Positions 24,672 to 34,750 of a stretch of 64,000 nt of DNA are shown in pieces (within the stretch, counting starts at the first letter, position 1; every line of letters starts with the position of its first letter). The stretch spans positions 992,139-1,056,138 of the forward strand of contig NZ_JAASRM010000001.1 of NCBI RefSeq assembly GCF_011761565.1, in the 5' to 3' direction. The translations under genes and the position numbers were made by a program. The notes under the pieces are model-generated. The model ran no database searches. It saw only the letters and a list, made by a program, of their open reading frames with translations, and was not told the DNA's origin. This stretch comes from Rhizomicrobium palustre (GTDB lineage Bacteria; Pseudomonadota; Alphaproteobacteria; Micropepsales; Micropepsaceae).

Positions 24672-27130
24672 GGTGTGATCTCCACGTTTGGGGAATAATC
24701 GTCGAGCAGGGATGCGGCCCAACCAAGATCGCGGGCTTTGAGGAATTCAGCAGCAAATCGCTCGTCTCCATGTTCGGCGAGGAGATGGTCGATCAGCGTT
24801 TGGCTCGCGGAATCGGAGGCGCCACAGAAGGCAAGTGCGACGGGACCAAGACCCAACTCAAAAAGGCGGTTGCCTCGGCGCGATTGCAGGTAGTAGTGCC
24901 GCTTGGGCGTGGCACGGCCGATCAGTTCGATCTGGCGTTCATTGAGGCCAAAGCGCTCGTAAGCTTCCCTTGCCTGCGGCTCGACTGCCCGGTCATTGGC
25001 GAGGAATATCCGTTGCGGACAGGATTCGATGATAGCCGGCGCGATGGAACTACCGGCGATATCCGCCAACGACTGTGTGGCGAAGACCACCGACACGTTC
25101 TTCTTGCGAAGCGTCTTCAGCCATTCGCGGATACGAGCGGCAAACAGCGGGTCATCCAGAAAGACCCAGGCTTCATCGAGAATCAGAAGGCTGGGACGCC
25201 CGTCAAACCGTTCCTCCAGTCGGTGAAAGAGATAAGTGAGAACTGGCATGACCGCACCCGGCTCATGCATCAAACTCTCTGTCTCAAAACATTGGATGGC
25301 GCTGAGGACCAGTGTATCGAGATCGGCATCCAGGAGCCGCCCGAAGGGACCTTCCAGCGTGTATGGCATCAGCGCCGATTTGAGCGCATTGGATTGTAGG
25401 AGGACGCTGAGGCCCGTCATGGTTCGCTCGGTTTCAGGAGTGAACGCCAGATTGCTCAAAGCTGACCACAGGGTTTCTTTGATCTCCGGGGTAACTGCGA
25501 GGTTTTGGTGGGCCAGAAGCCCGGCCAGCCATTCGGCGGCCCAACTCTGTTCGGCGGGATCATCAATTCGCGCCAACGGCTGAAACGCCAAAGAGCCATC
25601 CGAGCCGAGATTGTGATGCGCTCCGCCCATCGCCAGCACTGCGGCGCGCGCCGAGCCGCCTTTATCGAAGATGGTGATCTGAGCGTCTGGATAGCGACGA
25701 AACTGCAGCGCCATGAGCGCAAGGAGGACAGATTTGCCAGCCCCGGTCGGGCCGACGATCAGTGTGTGACCGACATCGCCGACATGCAGCGCAAAGCGGA
25801 ACGGCGTCGAGCCGACCGTCTCGCCCAGAAATAGTGGCGGGCCATTGAGGTGCTCGTCCCGCTCGGGGCCAGCCCAGACGGAAGAGAGCGGGACGAGATG
25901 GGAGAGATTGAGGGTATGAACCAGCGGCTGGCGCACATTGGCATAGACATGACCCGGTAAGGATCCGAGCCAAGCCTCCACACCGTTGATGCTCTCCCGA
26001 ATGGTGGTGAAACCCGCACCGTGAATGACGCGTTCGACGGCCCGTAGCTTGTCGTCGGCTCGGCCGGCATCTTCGTCAAAGACCACCACGGTGGTGGTAA
26101 GGTGGCCGAAGCTGACATGATCGCCGCCCAAGGCTTGCAAGGCGAGATCGGCATCCACCACCTTATTGTCGGCATCGGAGTCGAGAAGCTGGACCGGCTC
26201 GTTGTAGAGCACCTCGCGCATTAGGGCGGTGATGGACTTACGTTTGTTGAACCATTGCTTGCGCAGCTTGGTGAGCGCCTTGGTCGCCTCGGTTTTGTCG
26301 AGCGCGATGAAGCGCGTCATCCAGCGATAAGGAAAATCCAGATGATTGAGGCCGTCGAGAAGTCCTGGCCGTGTCGCGTTCGGAAATCCAAGAATGCTGA
26401 GGGTGCGCAGGTGCAGGCTACCCAACATCGGCTCAAGGCCGCCGCTCAAGGGCTCGTCAGCCAGAATGGCGTCGAGGTAGATCGGGATTTCAGGGACAAC
26501 GATTTTTTGGCGCTGGCCTGACACCGTGCCGTGCAGATAGGTCAAGGTTTCGGCGTCGCCGAGCGCGCGGACCTCGGGCATGATCCCTTTGAGGAGATCG
26601 AACACCCTGAGACATTCGGCGTCGAAGGTACTTAGTTCCTGGCGCCAATCACGAGGATTTCGCCCTTCCCGCTCCACCAGCGCGCGTTCGGCGCCAGCAG
26701 CCACATCGGCCGGCGGCATATATAATAGAGTGAGGACGTAGCCGTTCTCGTAATGATCCCGGAGGCGGAACCTCGGCAGAGGCCCTGCCTCCGGGCTTGT
26801 TCCCTGGAAGGCTTCCCGCCGTTCCTCATCCACGATCCATGTGGCGGCGTCGGGAAACTTCGAAAAAGGATAGTCCGGCGCGGCGAAGCGCTCGGACTCG
26901 AAGAACAAGGCCCAGCCCGAACCGAAACGGCGCAGCACATTGTTGAGGCGGGCACAGGCCGAGACGAGTTCGGCTTCCGTGGCGCTTTCGAGGTCTGGGC
27001 CGCGGAAGCGAAAGCTCTTCTGGAACGAACCGTCTTTATTGAGGACGATCCCTGGGGCAACCAGCAAGGCCCAAGGCAGATGGTCGGCCAGACGGTTGGG
27101 ATGGGCACGGTATTCGGCAAGGTTCAGCAT
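24668..27130 (-). CDS. trbE: TrbE / VirB4 T4SS ATPase
   Basis: 820-residue VirB4-type ATPase that powers pilus biogenesis and substrate transfer. Walker A is GPTGAGKS near residue 460 and Walker B LLILDEAWVFLD near 640, followed by FATQSLADI. The start MLNLAEYRAHPNRLADHLPW is the family's usual N-terminus. ATG 27130 is preferred to ATG 27139 because AGAAGG lies ten bases before it, against one base for the other. It overlaps the end of trbD by 7 bp. Confidence 0.94.
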   Translation of the reverse strand: MLNLAEYRAHPNRLADHLPWALLVAPGIVLNKDGSFQKSFRFRGPDLESATEAELVSACARLNNVLRRFGSGWALFFESERFAAPDYPFSKFPDAATWIVDEERREAFQGTSPEAGPLPRFRLRDHYENGYVLTLLYMPPADVAAGAERALVEREGRNPRDWRQELSTFDAECLRVFDLLKGIMPEVRALGDAETLTYLHGTVSGQRQKIVVPEIPIYLDAILADEPLSGGLEPMLGSLHLRTLSILGFPNATRPGLLDGLNHLDFPYRWMTRFIALDKTEATKALTKLRKQWFNKRKSITALMREVLYNEPVQLLDSDADNKVVDADLALQALGGDHVSFGHLTTTVVVFDEDAGRADDKLRAVERVIHGAGFTTIRESINGVEAWLGSLPGHVYANVRQPLVHTLNLSHLVPLSSVWAGPERDEHLNGPPLFLGETVGSTPFRFALHVGDVGHTLIVGPTGAGKSVLLALMALQFRRYPDAQITIFDKGGSARAAVLAMGGAHHNLGSDGSLAFQPLARIDDPAEQSWAAEWLAGLLAHQNLAVTPEIKETLWSALSNLAFTPETERTMTGLSVLLQSNALKSALMPYTLEGPFGRLLDADLDTLVLSAIQCFETESLMHEPGAVMPVLTYLFHRLEERFDGRPSLLILDEAWVFLDDPLFAARIREWLKTLRKKNVSVVFATQSLADIAGSSIAPAIIESCPQRIFLANDRAVEPQAREAYERFGLNERQIELIGRATPKRHYYLQSRRGNRLFELGLGPVALAFCGASDSASQTLIDHLLAEHGDERFAAEFLKARDLGWAASLLDDYSPNVEITP

Positions 27131-27387
27131 GAAAGCCATGCCTTCTGGCGAAGGTGCCTTGCCAATACGATCGCGAAATCCGGATCGCGCTTGGCAGCGA
27201 ATACGGCGAGCGAATGGCCCGCTACCCAAATAAGAACACCGGCGAGCCACATCTGAAGTCCGAGCCCCAGCGCGGCGGCGACGGTGCCGTTGACGATGGC
27301 AAGGCCACGGGGCGCTCCGGCCAAAAGGATCGGCTCGGTTAGGGCGCGATGCAGCGGTACTTCAAAGCCTTCGATCGCGCCGCTCAT
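27124..27387 (-). CDS. trbD: TrbD / VirB3-like membrane protein
   Basis: 87-residue VirB3/TrbD subunit with an N-terminal EGFEVPLHRALTEPILLAG block and two hydrophobic segments (around residues 30-45 and 46-62). It works with the TrbE ATPase at the inner membrane. Overlaps trbC upstream by 4 bp and trbE downstream by 7 bp. Confidence 0.92.
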   Translation of the reverse strand: MSGAIEGFEVPLHRALTEPILLAGAPRGLAIVNGTVAAALGLGLQMWLAGVLIWVAGHSLAVFAAKRDPDFAIVLARHLRQKAWLSC

Positions 27388-27704
27388 GCAATGAGCGCTC
27401 CGCCGCCGAAGGAAAAGAACGAGAGGAAAAAGCTCGAGGCGGCAAAGGCGATGGAAAGGCCGAACACGATCTGGATCAGCTTACGAAAGCCGCCCGAGGT
27501 CTCGCCAAAGGCCAGCGTCAGGCCGGTGACGATGATGATGAGGACGGCGATGATCTTGGCGACGGGCCCCTGCACCGAGTCGAGGACATTCTGCAGCGGG
27601 GTTTCCCACGGCATGCCGGTACCGGCCGCCCAAGCGCAGGGCGCTGTCGCGGCTAAGGCAAGGATAGCGACGGAAGCTCTGATAGAGACGCAACGAATCT
27701 TCAT
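27384..27704 (-). CDS. trbC: TrbC / VirB2 conjugative prepilin
   Basis: Pilus subunit. From ATG 27704 the product is 106 residues with a signal sequence (VAILALAATAPCAWA) and two hydrophobic helices, the layout of VirB2/TrbC prepilins. GGAG sits eight bases before 27704; an alternative ATG at 27722 overlaps the trbB stop (ATGA) and would add six residues. TrbC of the IncP type is cyclised by a TraF peptidase, and a TraF-like peptidase is encoded at 40.0-40.5 kb in this element. Confidence 0.9.
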   Translation of the reverse strand: MKIRCVSIRASVAILALAATAPCAWAAGTGMPWETPLQNVLDSVQGPVAKIIAVLIIIVTGLTLAFGETSGGFRKLIQIVFGLSIAFAASSFFLSFFSFGGGALIA

Positions 27705-27718
27705 GGGAAAATCTCCAT

Positions 27719-28675
27719 TCATGACGGTTGATTGTTGAGGACGTAGTCGCTGTTGGAATCCAATCCATGCATCTCGGCGATGGTCTCGATCCGGCGGGCC
27801 ATGCCCCTGCCCTCGATGAAAACGACGAGATCGATGGCTTCCGCGATCAGGCGCCTGGGAACGGTCACGACCGTTTCCTGGATCAATTGTTCGATGCGAT
27901 AGAGCGCTGCCCGCGCAGAATTGGCATGCACCGTGGCGATGCCGCCCGGATGACCCGTGTTCCAGGCCTTCAGCATGTCGAGAGCTTCGGCCCCACGAAC
28001 CTCGCCGACGATGATCCGATCAGGACGAAGGCGGAGCGTCGAGCGCACCAGGGTCGCCAGAGTGGCAATGCCCGGCTTGGTCCTTAAGGACACGCAATCA
28101 GGCGCGGCACATTGAAGTTCGCGCGTATCCTCCAGAATGATGATGCGCTCGTCGCACTTGGCCATTTCGGCAAGAAGGGCGTTGGCGAGCGTGGTCTTGC
28201 CGGAACTGGTGCCGCCGGCGACCAGAATATTGCGGCAATCCGAAATCGCCCGCCGCAGTATCGTAGCCTGGGACGGAAGCAGGATGCGATCGGCGACGTA
28301 ATCATCGAGGCTATAGATCTTGGCGGCGGGCTTGCGGATCGAAAAGCACGGCGCGGTGGAGACCGGCGGCAGAATCCCTTCGAAACGCTCACCGCTTTCG
28401 GGAAGTTCGGCACTGACGATAGGACTTTCGGCATGAACTTCTTGCCGGATGTGAGACGCCACCAGTCGGATGATGCGTTCTACCTCTGCCGCACCCAAAT
28501 GGGTATTGGTATCGACGCAGCCCTCGCCCAGCCGGTCGAGTCGCAGCGCCCCATCTGGATTGACCATCACTTCGACGACGGCGGGATCGGCCAAGGCAGC
28601 GGCTATCTCTGCGCCCATAGCGGTACGCAGCATGGTCCGGCGCCGCTCCAGCGATTGAGGATTAAATATGCTCAT
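27719..28675 (-). CDS. trbB: TrbB / VirB11 T4SS ATPase
   Basis: 318-residue hexameric traffic ATPase of the VirB11 class. Walker [10 protein letters not shown] is near residue 155, the Asp box IILEDTREL near 183, and Walker B-type [12 protein letters not shown] near 230, followed by [13 protein letters not shown]. It acts at the inner membrane face in pilus assembly and substrate handoff. ATG overlaps the stop of the CopG-like gene by four bases. Confidence 0.94.
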   Translation of the reverse strand: MSIFNPQSLERRRTMLRTAMGAEIAAALADPAVVEVMVNPDGALRLDRLGEGCVDTNTHLGAAEVERIIRLVASHIRQEVHAESPIVSAELPESGERFEGILPPVSTAPCFSIRKPAAKIYSLDDYVADRILLPSQATILRRAISDCRNILVAGGTSSGKTTLANALLAEMAKCDERIIILEDTRELQCAAPDCVSLRTKPGIATLATLVRSTLRLRPDRIIVGEVRGAEALDMLKAWNTGHPGGIATVHANSARAALYRIEQLIQETVVTVPRRLIAEAIDLVVFIEGRGMARRIETIAEMHGLDSNSDYVLNNQPS

Positions 28676-29082
28676 GGCCGCTTCTCTGGCTCATGACCAA
28701 AGAGTTCGTCAGCCACACCGCGTCCCGACACGCGGCGCCCCACCAGTTCGATGAAAGCCTGAAAGCGTTCCTGGGCGAGCGCCCGGGCTGCCGCCTGTTG
28801 TTGCTCAGGTACCGGCGGCAACACCGAAAAGTGAAACCGCACATAAGAGGCCAACGTCTCGATCAAGACACGCTGATTGCGCTCTATGCGGCCAAGCTGG
28901 GTCGTGATCTTGTCAAGCCGCTGACGGAAAGCCTCATCGACCGGCTTTGCCCCGCCATGCGCAAAGTGGGCTCTCAAGGCGTCGGCAACGATGGCGGATT
29001 TGGAGCTGCCCGGCTTTTTGGCTAGCCGGTCCAACTCTTCGGACAGTTTTGGTTCAAGATAGAGATTCTGCCGGGGCTTCAT
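28672..29082 (-). CDS. CopG-like ribbon-helix-helix regulator of the trb block
   Basis: 136 residues. The N-terminal ~50 residues (RQNLYLEPKLSEELDRLA, then SKSAIVADALRAHF) match a ribbon-helix-helix DNA-binding domain. A helical C-terminal part follows, with a hydrophobic FHFSVLPPVP segment and a helix rich in Ala and Gln. This gene type sits between traG and trbB in many alphaproteobacterial elements and is expected to repress or tune the transfer operon. GGAG is eight bases before the ATG, and its stop overlaps trbB. Confidence 0.82.
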   Translation of the reverse strand: MKPRQNLYLEPKLSEELDRLAKKPGSSKSAIVADALRAHFAHGGAKPVDEAFRQRLDKITTQLGRIERNQRVLIETLASYVRFHFSVLPPVPEQQQAAARALAQERFQAFIELVGRRVSGRGVADELFGHEPEKRP

Positions 29083-29084
29083 GA

Positions 29085-31097
29085 TCAGAACTCCGGCATC
29101 AAATCGTGGGATGGGCGCGACTGCGGTTCGCCGTTGTTCATGCCATGCGCCTTAGTAACGGTGCTCATGGCATGGCTGTCGGAAGCTGGATCGTCGTCGT
29201 CGGTCAGCGTGGGTTCGACTGTGGGAATTTTCTTTGGGGTCGCTACCGCATCCCAAAGCTCGGGCTGGCGCTGCTGATCCGTCCCGCCGGCGGCCCCAAA
29301 CTCCTTGTCGAGGGGCCGTGATAGCTCGACATGAACGGTACGGACCTGCCCGCTCCAGTCGTCACGTCGCGGGGGAGGACGATCGCGATAAGACTGGAGG
29401 GACAGGTCCGGCGTCGCTTCGACGCGGCGCAGAAAATTGCGGTCTTCGTAATAGCGAAGCTTCTTGGCTTTGATCGGCGCGAGGCCTGAGACCATCACCA
29501 GTTCGTCCGACGGCGGCAGCTGCATGACTTCGCCGGGCGTCAGGAGCGGGCGCGCCGTTTCTTGTCGGCTCACCATCACATGGCTCAGCCACGGCGCCAG
29601 CCGATGACCGGCATAGTTGCGCTGGGCGCGCAGTTCGGTGGCCGTCCCGAGGGAATCCGAAATCCGCTTGGCGGTGCGCTCGTCATTGCTGCTGAAAGCA
29701 ATGCGAACATGACAGTTGTCGAGGATGGCGTTGTTCTCGCCATAGACCTTGCTGATCTGATTAAGGCTTTGGGCGATGAGATAGGCCCGGATGCCATAGC
29801 CCGCCATGAAGGCAAGCTCCGCCTCGAAGAAATCGAGCCGCCCCAGAGCTGGAAACTCATCCAGCATCATGAGGAGCTTGTGGCGAGGAGTCTTCCTCGG
29901 ATCGCCCTCGAGCTTTTCGGTGAGATGGCGGCCGATCTGATTCAGAACCAGACGCACCAGCGGCTTGGTCCGCGAAATGTCGGATGGCGGCACGACCAAA
30001 TAGAGCGACACCGGGTGTTTGGCATCGACGAGGTCGGCAATGCGCCAATCGCAGGCCGCGGTGGTCGTGGCCACCACCGGATCACGATAAAGCCCCAGGA
30101 ATGACATCGCGGTCGATAGAACGCCGGAGCGCTCGTTCTCGCTCTTATTGAGAACTTCGCGGGCTGCGCTGGCCACCACTGGATGAACGACGGGCTTCTC
30201 TTTGGAGCCGAGATGATTGGTCTCCATCATCTTGCGCAAGGTGTGCTGGAAGGAGCGCTGCGGATCGGAAAGGAAGGTTGCGACGCGCGCGAGGGTCTTT
30301 TCCTCTTCCGCATAGAGGACGTGAAGAATTACGCCGACGAGAAGCGCGTGGGAGGTTTTCTCCCAATGGGTTCGCCGTTCCAAAGCCCCTTCCGGGTCGA
30401 CCAGGATATCGGCGATGTTTTGGGCGTCACGGACCTCATTCGGGCCTTTGCGCACTTCGAGAAGCGGGTTGTAGCGGGCGGAACGGGGATCAGTCGGATT
30501 GAACAAGAGGCAGTGCGAGAATCGTGAGCGCCAGCCCGCGGTAAGCTGCCAATTCTCGCCCTTAATGTCGTGAACGACGGTGCTTTCGGTCCAGGATAAA
30601 AGCGTCGGAATGACAAGGCCCACGCCCTTACCGCTCCGGGTTGGGGCAAATGCCATCACGTGCTCTGGCCCGTCATGGCGGAGATAGCGTTCGTTCACTC
30701 TTCCCAGAAACACGCCGGAAGGGCGGAACAGGCCTGCGCGGGAAATCTCGTGGATGTTTGCCCAGCGAGAGGAACCGTACGTCGTGACGAGCTTGGTCTG
30801 CCGCGCCCGCCACAAAGAGCCGACCATCGCAACAGCGATCCCGAGGAAGCCGCCTGACGCGGCGATCACGCCGGCGTGGTTGAAGAGCTCGGGCGCGTAA
30901 GCCTCATAGGCATACCACCACTCGAACAAGCGCCAAGGGTAATAGACGGGAACACCGAGCAGAGGGAACCATGGCGAGCCAAGCCGCGGCTGGTAGCCAA
31001 GATGGAGTGCTGCCCATTGCGTGGCAAACCACAAACCGCCGATCACGACAGCAAAAACGATAACTATCTGGCCTGCGAGAAACTTGGTTGGCGTCAT
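29085..31097 (-). CDS. traG: TraG / VirD4 coupling protein
   Basis: 670-residue type IV coupling protein that links the relaxosome to the secretion channel. Two N-terminal membrane helices (about residues 8-26 and 75-95) precede the ATPase domain. Walker A is APTRSGKGVG near residue 155 and Walker B LLMMLDEFPALG near 420, with the family motif IAQSLNQI after it. The C-terminal ~100 residues are polar and probably disordered. It is the first gene of the transfer operon; two bases separate its stop from the start of the copG-like gene. Confidence 0.94.
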   Translation of the reverse strand: MTPTKFLAGQIVIVFAVVIGGLWFATQWAALHLGYQPRLGSPWFPLLGVPVYYPWRLFEWWYAYEAYAPELFNHAGVIAASGGFLGIAVAMVGSLWRARQTKLVTTYGSSRWANIHEISRAGLFRPSGVFLGRVNERYLRHDGPEHVMAFAPTRSGKGVGLVIPTLLSWTESTVVHDIKGENWQLTAGWRSRFSHCLLFNPTDPRSARYNPLLEVRKGPNEVRDAQNIADILVDPEGALERRTHWEKTSHALLVGVILHVLYAEEEKTLARVATFLSDPQRSFQHTLRKMMETNHLGSKEKPVVHPVVASAAREVLNKSENERSGVLSTAMSFLGLYRDPVVATTTAACDWRIADLVDAKHPVSLYLVVPPSDISRTKPLVRLVLNQIGRHLTEKLEGDPRKTPRHKLLMMLDEFPALGRLDFFEAELAFMAGYGIRAYLIAQSLNQISKVYGENNAILDNCHVRIAFSSNDERTAKRISDSLGTATELRAQRNYAGHRLAPWLSHVMVSRQETARPLLTPGEVMQLPPSDELVMVSGLAPIKAKKLRYYEDRNFLRRVEATPDLSLQSYRDRPPPRRDDWSGQVRTVHVELSRPLDKEFGAAGGTDQQRQPELWDAVATPKKIPTVEPTLTDDDDPASDSHAMSTVTKAHGMNNGEPQSRPSHDLMPEF

Positions 31098-31351
31098 CGC
31101 CCGCTCGCGTGTTGGTGCGGGTCAATGAATCGTTCGAATGCGGTTTGGGCTCAATTGGCCGCGTTATTGCTCATTGTTGTTCTTGATGGCTCTCGTGAAC
31201 CTACACCAACGTTCCGTACGCAATACATCTTTTTTGTGGTGCGGGATTCGATGATCGAGTAGAATCAACCATCCGCATTTCACATGCGCCATTTGCGATC
31301 ACATTCGAGAATGCCAACCCGCAACTTGCCTTGTGGCTGAAGGAGGATTCG

Positions 31352-31762
31352 ATGGGAATCGTCGGAATACTAGCCGGGCTCGGCCTGTTCTTCGTCCTTC
31401 TGTGGAACTTTGCCATCTATGCTCTGCCCGCCGCTATCGGGATCTCGGCCGGGTGGTGGTCCCTCAACCATGGCGCCGGCATCGGCTGCATTGCTGTGGG
31501 TATGGTCGCGGGTGTGGCAGTCTTCGTCGCGGGACGCGCGGCGCTTATGAGCCATAATCTTATTCTCCGCTGGCTGGTAATCGCGCTATTCGTGATTCCC
31601 GCAACCTGGGCTGGATATGGCATCGTGATGGAGTTGACAGGAACAGGAGTGATCCCCTCGCCAATCTGGCGCCATGTCTTTGCGATCGCAGGAGCTATCG
31701 TGGTAGCCGGCACTGCGGCCGCGCGGCTGATGGGACCGGTTGATCGCAGCCAATCGGCTTGA
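31352..31762 (+). CDS. small polytopic membrane protein, unknown
   Basis: 136 residues with four hydrophobic segments (starting at about residues 4, 40, 66 and 107), likely an inner-membrane protein. ATG 31352 is preceded by AAGGAGG at good spacing; a TTG at 31331 is in frame. I do not recognise a named family, though small membrane proteins divergent from traG are common in such elements. It could contribute to entry exclusion or pilus assembly, since no trbK-like lipoprotein is seen in the trb block; this is speculation. Confidence 0.6.
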   Translation: MGIVGILAGLGLFFVLLWNFAIYALPAAIGISAGWWSLNHGAGIGCIAVGMVAGVAVFVAGRAALMSHNLILRWLVIALFVIPATWAGYGIVMELTGTGVIPSPIWRHVFAIAGAIVVAGTAAARLMGPVDRSQSA

Positions 31763-31957
31763 CGCGCTTTATCGCGATCTGATTTGTTCGATGTTGTTCT
31801 TTTTCAACTTCGTCATATGCACTATCGTTGCATGATCCCGATTGAATGGGATGTCTCGAACGTCATGCCGCCCAGAAAGCTGTGCACCGTATTGGCAACA
31901 ACCGTACAGGCGGTACAATGAGTTATTTAGCCTACTCCAACATCGACGCTAATAAAG

Positions 31958-32974
31958 ATGACTATTGCTAGTGAGGATGGGGCCACGCTGGCCAGCAAGG
32001 ATTTCGAGGCCGAATTCGGCGGCAAATATTCTGTGCTGCGCTACGCCAAGGGCGCTGTGGGTTGCGAAGAGCAATACTTCGGTCGCAAGGGTCGCTGTCG
32101 GTTCTGTGACCAGACTGATCCCAAAATGTTTCGGCAGGTTGCTCATCTAGTTCCTGAGGCATTGGGCAATACTTGGCTATTTTCAAATGACGAGTGCGAT
32201 ACCTGCAACGCCATCTTCTCCGAATATGAGGCAAACTTGGTTGATGCTATCCGTCCCATTCTGACAATCGGCGGCATGGCTGGAAAAACCAACAAGGTCC
32301 CTCAAACGGGCCGCTCCGCAGGCAAGTCAGTGATCAAGCATACTGTCAGTGAAGGCCGACGGGGGTTGGCCTTTATGGCGACGGCTGGCGAGCCCGATCT
32401 TGCTATCAATCCGCTGACTAGCACAATGACAATCGGCTTTCCGGTTCCACCAATCCCGTTCAAGCCACGACTGGCCTACAAAGCCCTGGCAAAGATGGCA
32501 TATGCGCTATTGCCAGATGCAGAACTCGTTCATTTTACGAAGCTGCGCGCCTGGATCAGGGATAAATCCGACACGGTGGAGTTTCCCTGTCTCGAGACAG
32601 GCCTCGCATTCGGGAGCCTAGGTAATGCGCCGAAACTGGTCAGCGCGGTCCTGCTCCAGCGCGTAGATCAGACTGACAAAACGCCTTACATCATCTTTGT
32701 TCTTTGCGCGGGATCGGTGTGTTTAATGATTGATCTGATGTCAGACGACATGGAAGATCACCTTGATTGGGCCCCAATGGGATGCGTGAACATCAAATGG
32801 TCGGTCGAACTGGGCCCAAACAGTGAGGTGAGGATAGAGTACGATAGGTTTCGCCCTATGAATTGGGCCTCCGTTGAAAAGGCACCTCAGCCCGTGGAAA
32901 AGTTTGCGTTCCGGTTTAACCCTCGGACTTCCGAAGGTAGCTTCGAACCAATCATGCGCCAACAGTGGCGCTAG
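31958..32974 (+). CDS. HNH-type nuclease-like protein
   Basis: 338 residues. The N-terminal third has the zinc-binding HNH layout: CRFCDQ near residue 49, HLVPEALGN near 64, and CDTCN near 80, followed by an EYE helix. The remaining ~230 residues form an uncharacterised domain that could bind a target or ligand. The frame starts at ATG 31958 with only a weak AAAG upstream. It is convergent with the HEPN/Abi gene and sits between traG and the relaxase, a cargo pocket with other defence-like genes. Expected to cut DNA or RNA, though catalytic competence cannot be judged. Confidence 0.7.
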   Translation: MTIASEDGATLASKDFEAEFGGKYSVLRYAKGAVGCEEQYFGRKGRCRFCDQTDPKMFRQVAHLVPEALGNTWLFSNDECDTCNAIFSEYEANLVDAIRPILTIGGMAGKTNKVPQTGRSAGKSVIKHTVSEGRRGLAFMATAGEPDLAINPLTSTMTIGFPVPPIPFKPRLAYKALAKMAYALLPDAELVHFTKLRAWIRDKSDTVEFPCLETGLAFGSLGNAPKLVSAVLLQRVDQTDKTPYIIFVLCAGSVCLMIDLMSDDMEDHLDWAPMGCVNIKWSVELGPNSEVRIEYDRFRPMNWASVEKAPQPVEKFAFRFNPRTSEGSFEPIMRQQWR

Positions 32975-33093
32975 AGCTCGATTTGGTGAAGACACCCGAC
33001 GCGAACTTCAAGGCTGGCCAACGGGTCCAGTCCTACCAGGTAAATTCTCAGACTTAGAAGTGGCGTCTACGACTAACAACGTGGCCCTAGCTA

Positions 33094-34059
33094 CTAGAAC
33101 GGGATTTCGTCGTCCATTTCCTCGACCGGTATGGACAGTTTCGTATGGACTTGTAACGCCTTGGTCTGTGGCATCGGTGGCGAATTTTTCCGCAAGAACT
33201 GCTCAATAACGAACTGGTTGACGGCTCCGGCCATATGCACTGCAAGTTCGCCATAAGCGCGAGAGGGGGTGACCACGTTCTGACCTTGACCATGGCCGCC
33301 CAATTCATTGCGCAAGATCACGACACCTTGCAGCGCCTTTGCAACTGCCTTAGCCTTATCGGCCGGAATATCATCCATATTTCCGTCTTTGATGAACTGC
33401 GCAACTAGTTGCGTCGCATCTCCGGTCGCCATTCCAGTGGCTGCCTTCAGCGTGCTTTCCACGCTATGCGAGGCGTAGCTGATCGCATCGCGAATTGCCC
33501 CGTCGGTCAGCTTGTCGCGCGCGGTATGGAACTCATCTGATGCGCCCTTAAACTGGGGCCCGCCCAAGAGTTGAACGGTACGTTCCAAGACTTCACCATC
33601 CAGAAACTCAGAATCGATTTTGAAAAAAGCGCCATCAGAGAGCCGCCATGGGCAGCCGAAATCTGTGAAGGCGTCATTAATCGCGCGCTGATAGAGCGAG
33701 AGGTGGTCATCATCCTGCTCAGCCTCCACGATCTCCAATAGGTCCAACACGTCCGGCCCAGGTCCTGCGATTACGACCTGCTGGAGATCCAATGGCTCGC
33801 GGAATCCATCCCGGTAGCTATCTTTGCCCAGCAACCGAGAATAAGACGCCTCTGCCTGCTCCAGGATAGTAGAATTATGCACCCAGTTCGGATTGTCGTC
33901 CGTACTATAATATACCGGCTCATTGAACGCCCTCAGAGTCGACCATAGCCGGTGCCGCAAATTTTCCGGAATGGCTGGGGGTGTCAGGCGGCCATCGGAC
34001 AGCGATTTGGCGTGGCGCAGCGAAAATGGGCGAAGCGAAATCAGCGGTCGGTCAGACAT
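33094..34059 (-). CDS. abortive-infection type protein with C-terminal HEPN (Abi_C-like) domain
   Basis: 321 residues from ATG 34059; a GTG at 34104 would add 15. The C-terminal ~110 residues resemble the Abi_C/HEPN domain, with LRNELGGHG containing the R-N...H signature (His256). This is the usual RNase site of HEPN effectors. The first ~170 residues are mixed and resemble the N-terminal region of STM4504/CBY_0614-type proteins. Convergent with the HNH gene (119 bp apart) and divergent from the nuclease pair at 34.2 kb. Likely a stand-alone abortive infection protein; the activator it responds to is unknown. Confidence 0.65.
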   Translation of the reverse strand: MSDRPLISLRPFSLRHAKSLSDGRLTPPAIPENLRHRLWSTLRAFNEPVYYSTDDNPNWVHNSTILEQAEASYSRLLGKDSYRDGFREPLDLQQVVIAGPGPDVLDLLEIVEAEQDDDHLSLYQRAINDAFTDFGCPWRLSDGAFFKIDSEFLDGEVLERTVQLLGGPQFKGASDEFHTARDKLTDGAIRDAISYASHSVESTLKAATGMATGDATQLVAQFIKDGNMDDIPADKAKAVAKALQGVVILRNELGGHGQGQNVVTPSRAYGELAVHMAGAVNQFVIEQFLRKNSPPMPQTKALQVHTKLSIPVEEMDDEIPF

Positions 34060-34183
34060 GTAATGCTCAGGCAGTGTCCGTGGTAGCCCATTTTGAAGCT
34101 TCACGAGGGTTTCATAAGGCCAGTATACTCGGTTCCCATTTGGTTCCCAAGTGGCCCTATTTCTCTAGCCCCTTTGCGCTCTT

Positions 34184-34750
34184 GTGAGAGAAGACGCTTT
34201 TGCCAGTGAATTGCTGCCGCGATGTTTCGTCCGCTTCGCGGCTTATCGTTTCGCGGATCCCGAATCCGCTATAATGCGGCATCCGAATCCGTTCCGGTGC
34301 TATTTTGGCCGAAGTTCACCCAGACGTTTTGACACTGCTCTCCCCACTTCTGGAGGGTCCATAAGTCCACTTGGACTACGCGCCCTGGCGCGCATCCAAA
34401 GGGACGACGGATCCAATATCTTCGAAGACCAGGCTGAAGGTAAGCGAATAGTGCGTGACGACACCCCTCGTGGGCGGGGCCTGCGACAACTCGATTTGTT
34501 ATATGAAGCGGTGACCGTAGCACTCAAGCGCGAGTTAGAGCTTTGTGAACGCCTTACTGGACTTGCCCAACACTTCAAAATCGACGCAATAGATGTAATC
34601 CCCGACACCATTGATGAGCGATCGCTTCCGCAAAGCGTTGACCATTTACTGGATCCCGAACGTAGGGCTGCGATTGCGGCGTTCTTGGAGGTTTGGCTAC
34701 AGGCCTGGGACCTGACGCGCGAAGCGATGGGGGCTGAACTTGGCGACTAA
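34184..34750 (+). CDS. unknown protein, first gene of a two-gene nuclease unit
   Basis: About 188 residues from GTG 34184, or 158 from ATG 34274. The later part (from RQLDLLYEAVTVALKREL) is predominantly helical. No motif recognised. A TATAAT sequence at about 34269-34274 could be a -10 element, which would favour an even later start. Its last codons overlap the start of the next gene by 11 bp, so the two proteins are probably made together. Possible immunity, specificity or regulatory subunit for the nuclease. Confidence 0.5.
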   Translation: MREDAFASELLPRCFVRFAAYRFADPESAIMRHPNPFRCYFGRSSPRRFDTALPTSGGSISPLGLRALARIQRDDGSNIFEDQAEGKRIVRDDTPRGRGLRQLDLLYEAVTVALKRELELCERLTGLAQHFKIDAIDVIPDTIDERSLPQSVDHLLDPERRAAIAAFLEVWLQAWDLTREAMGAELGD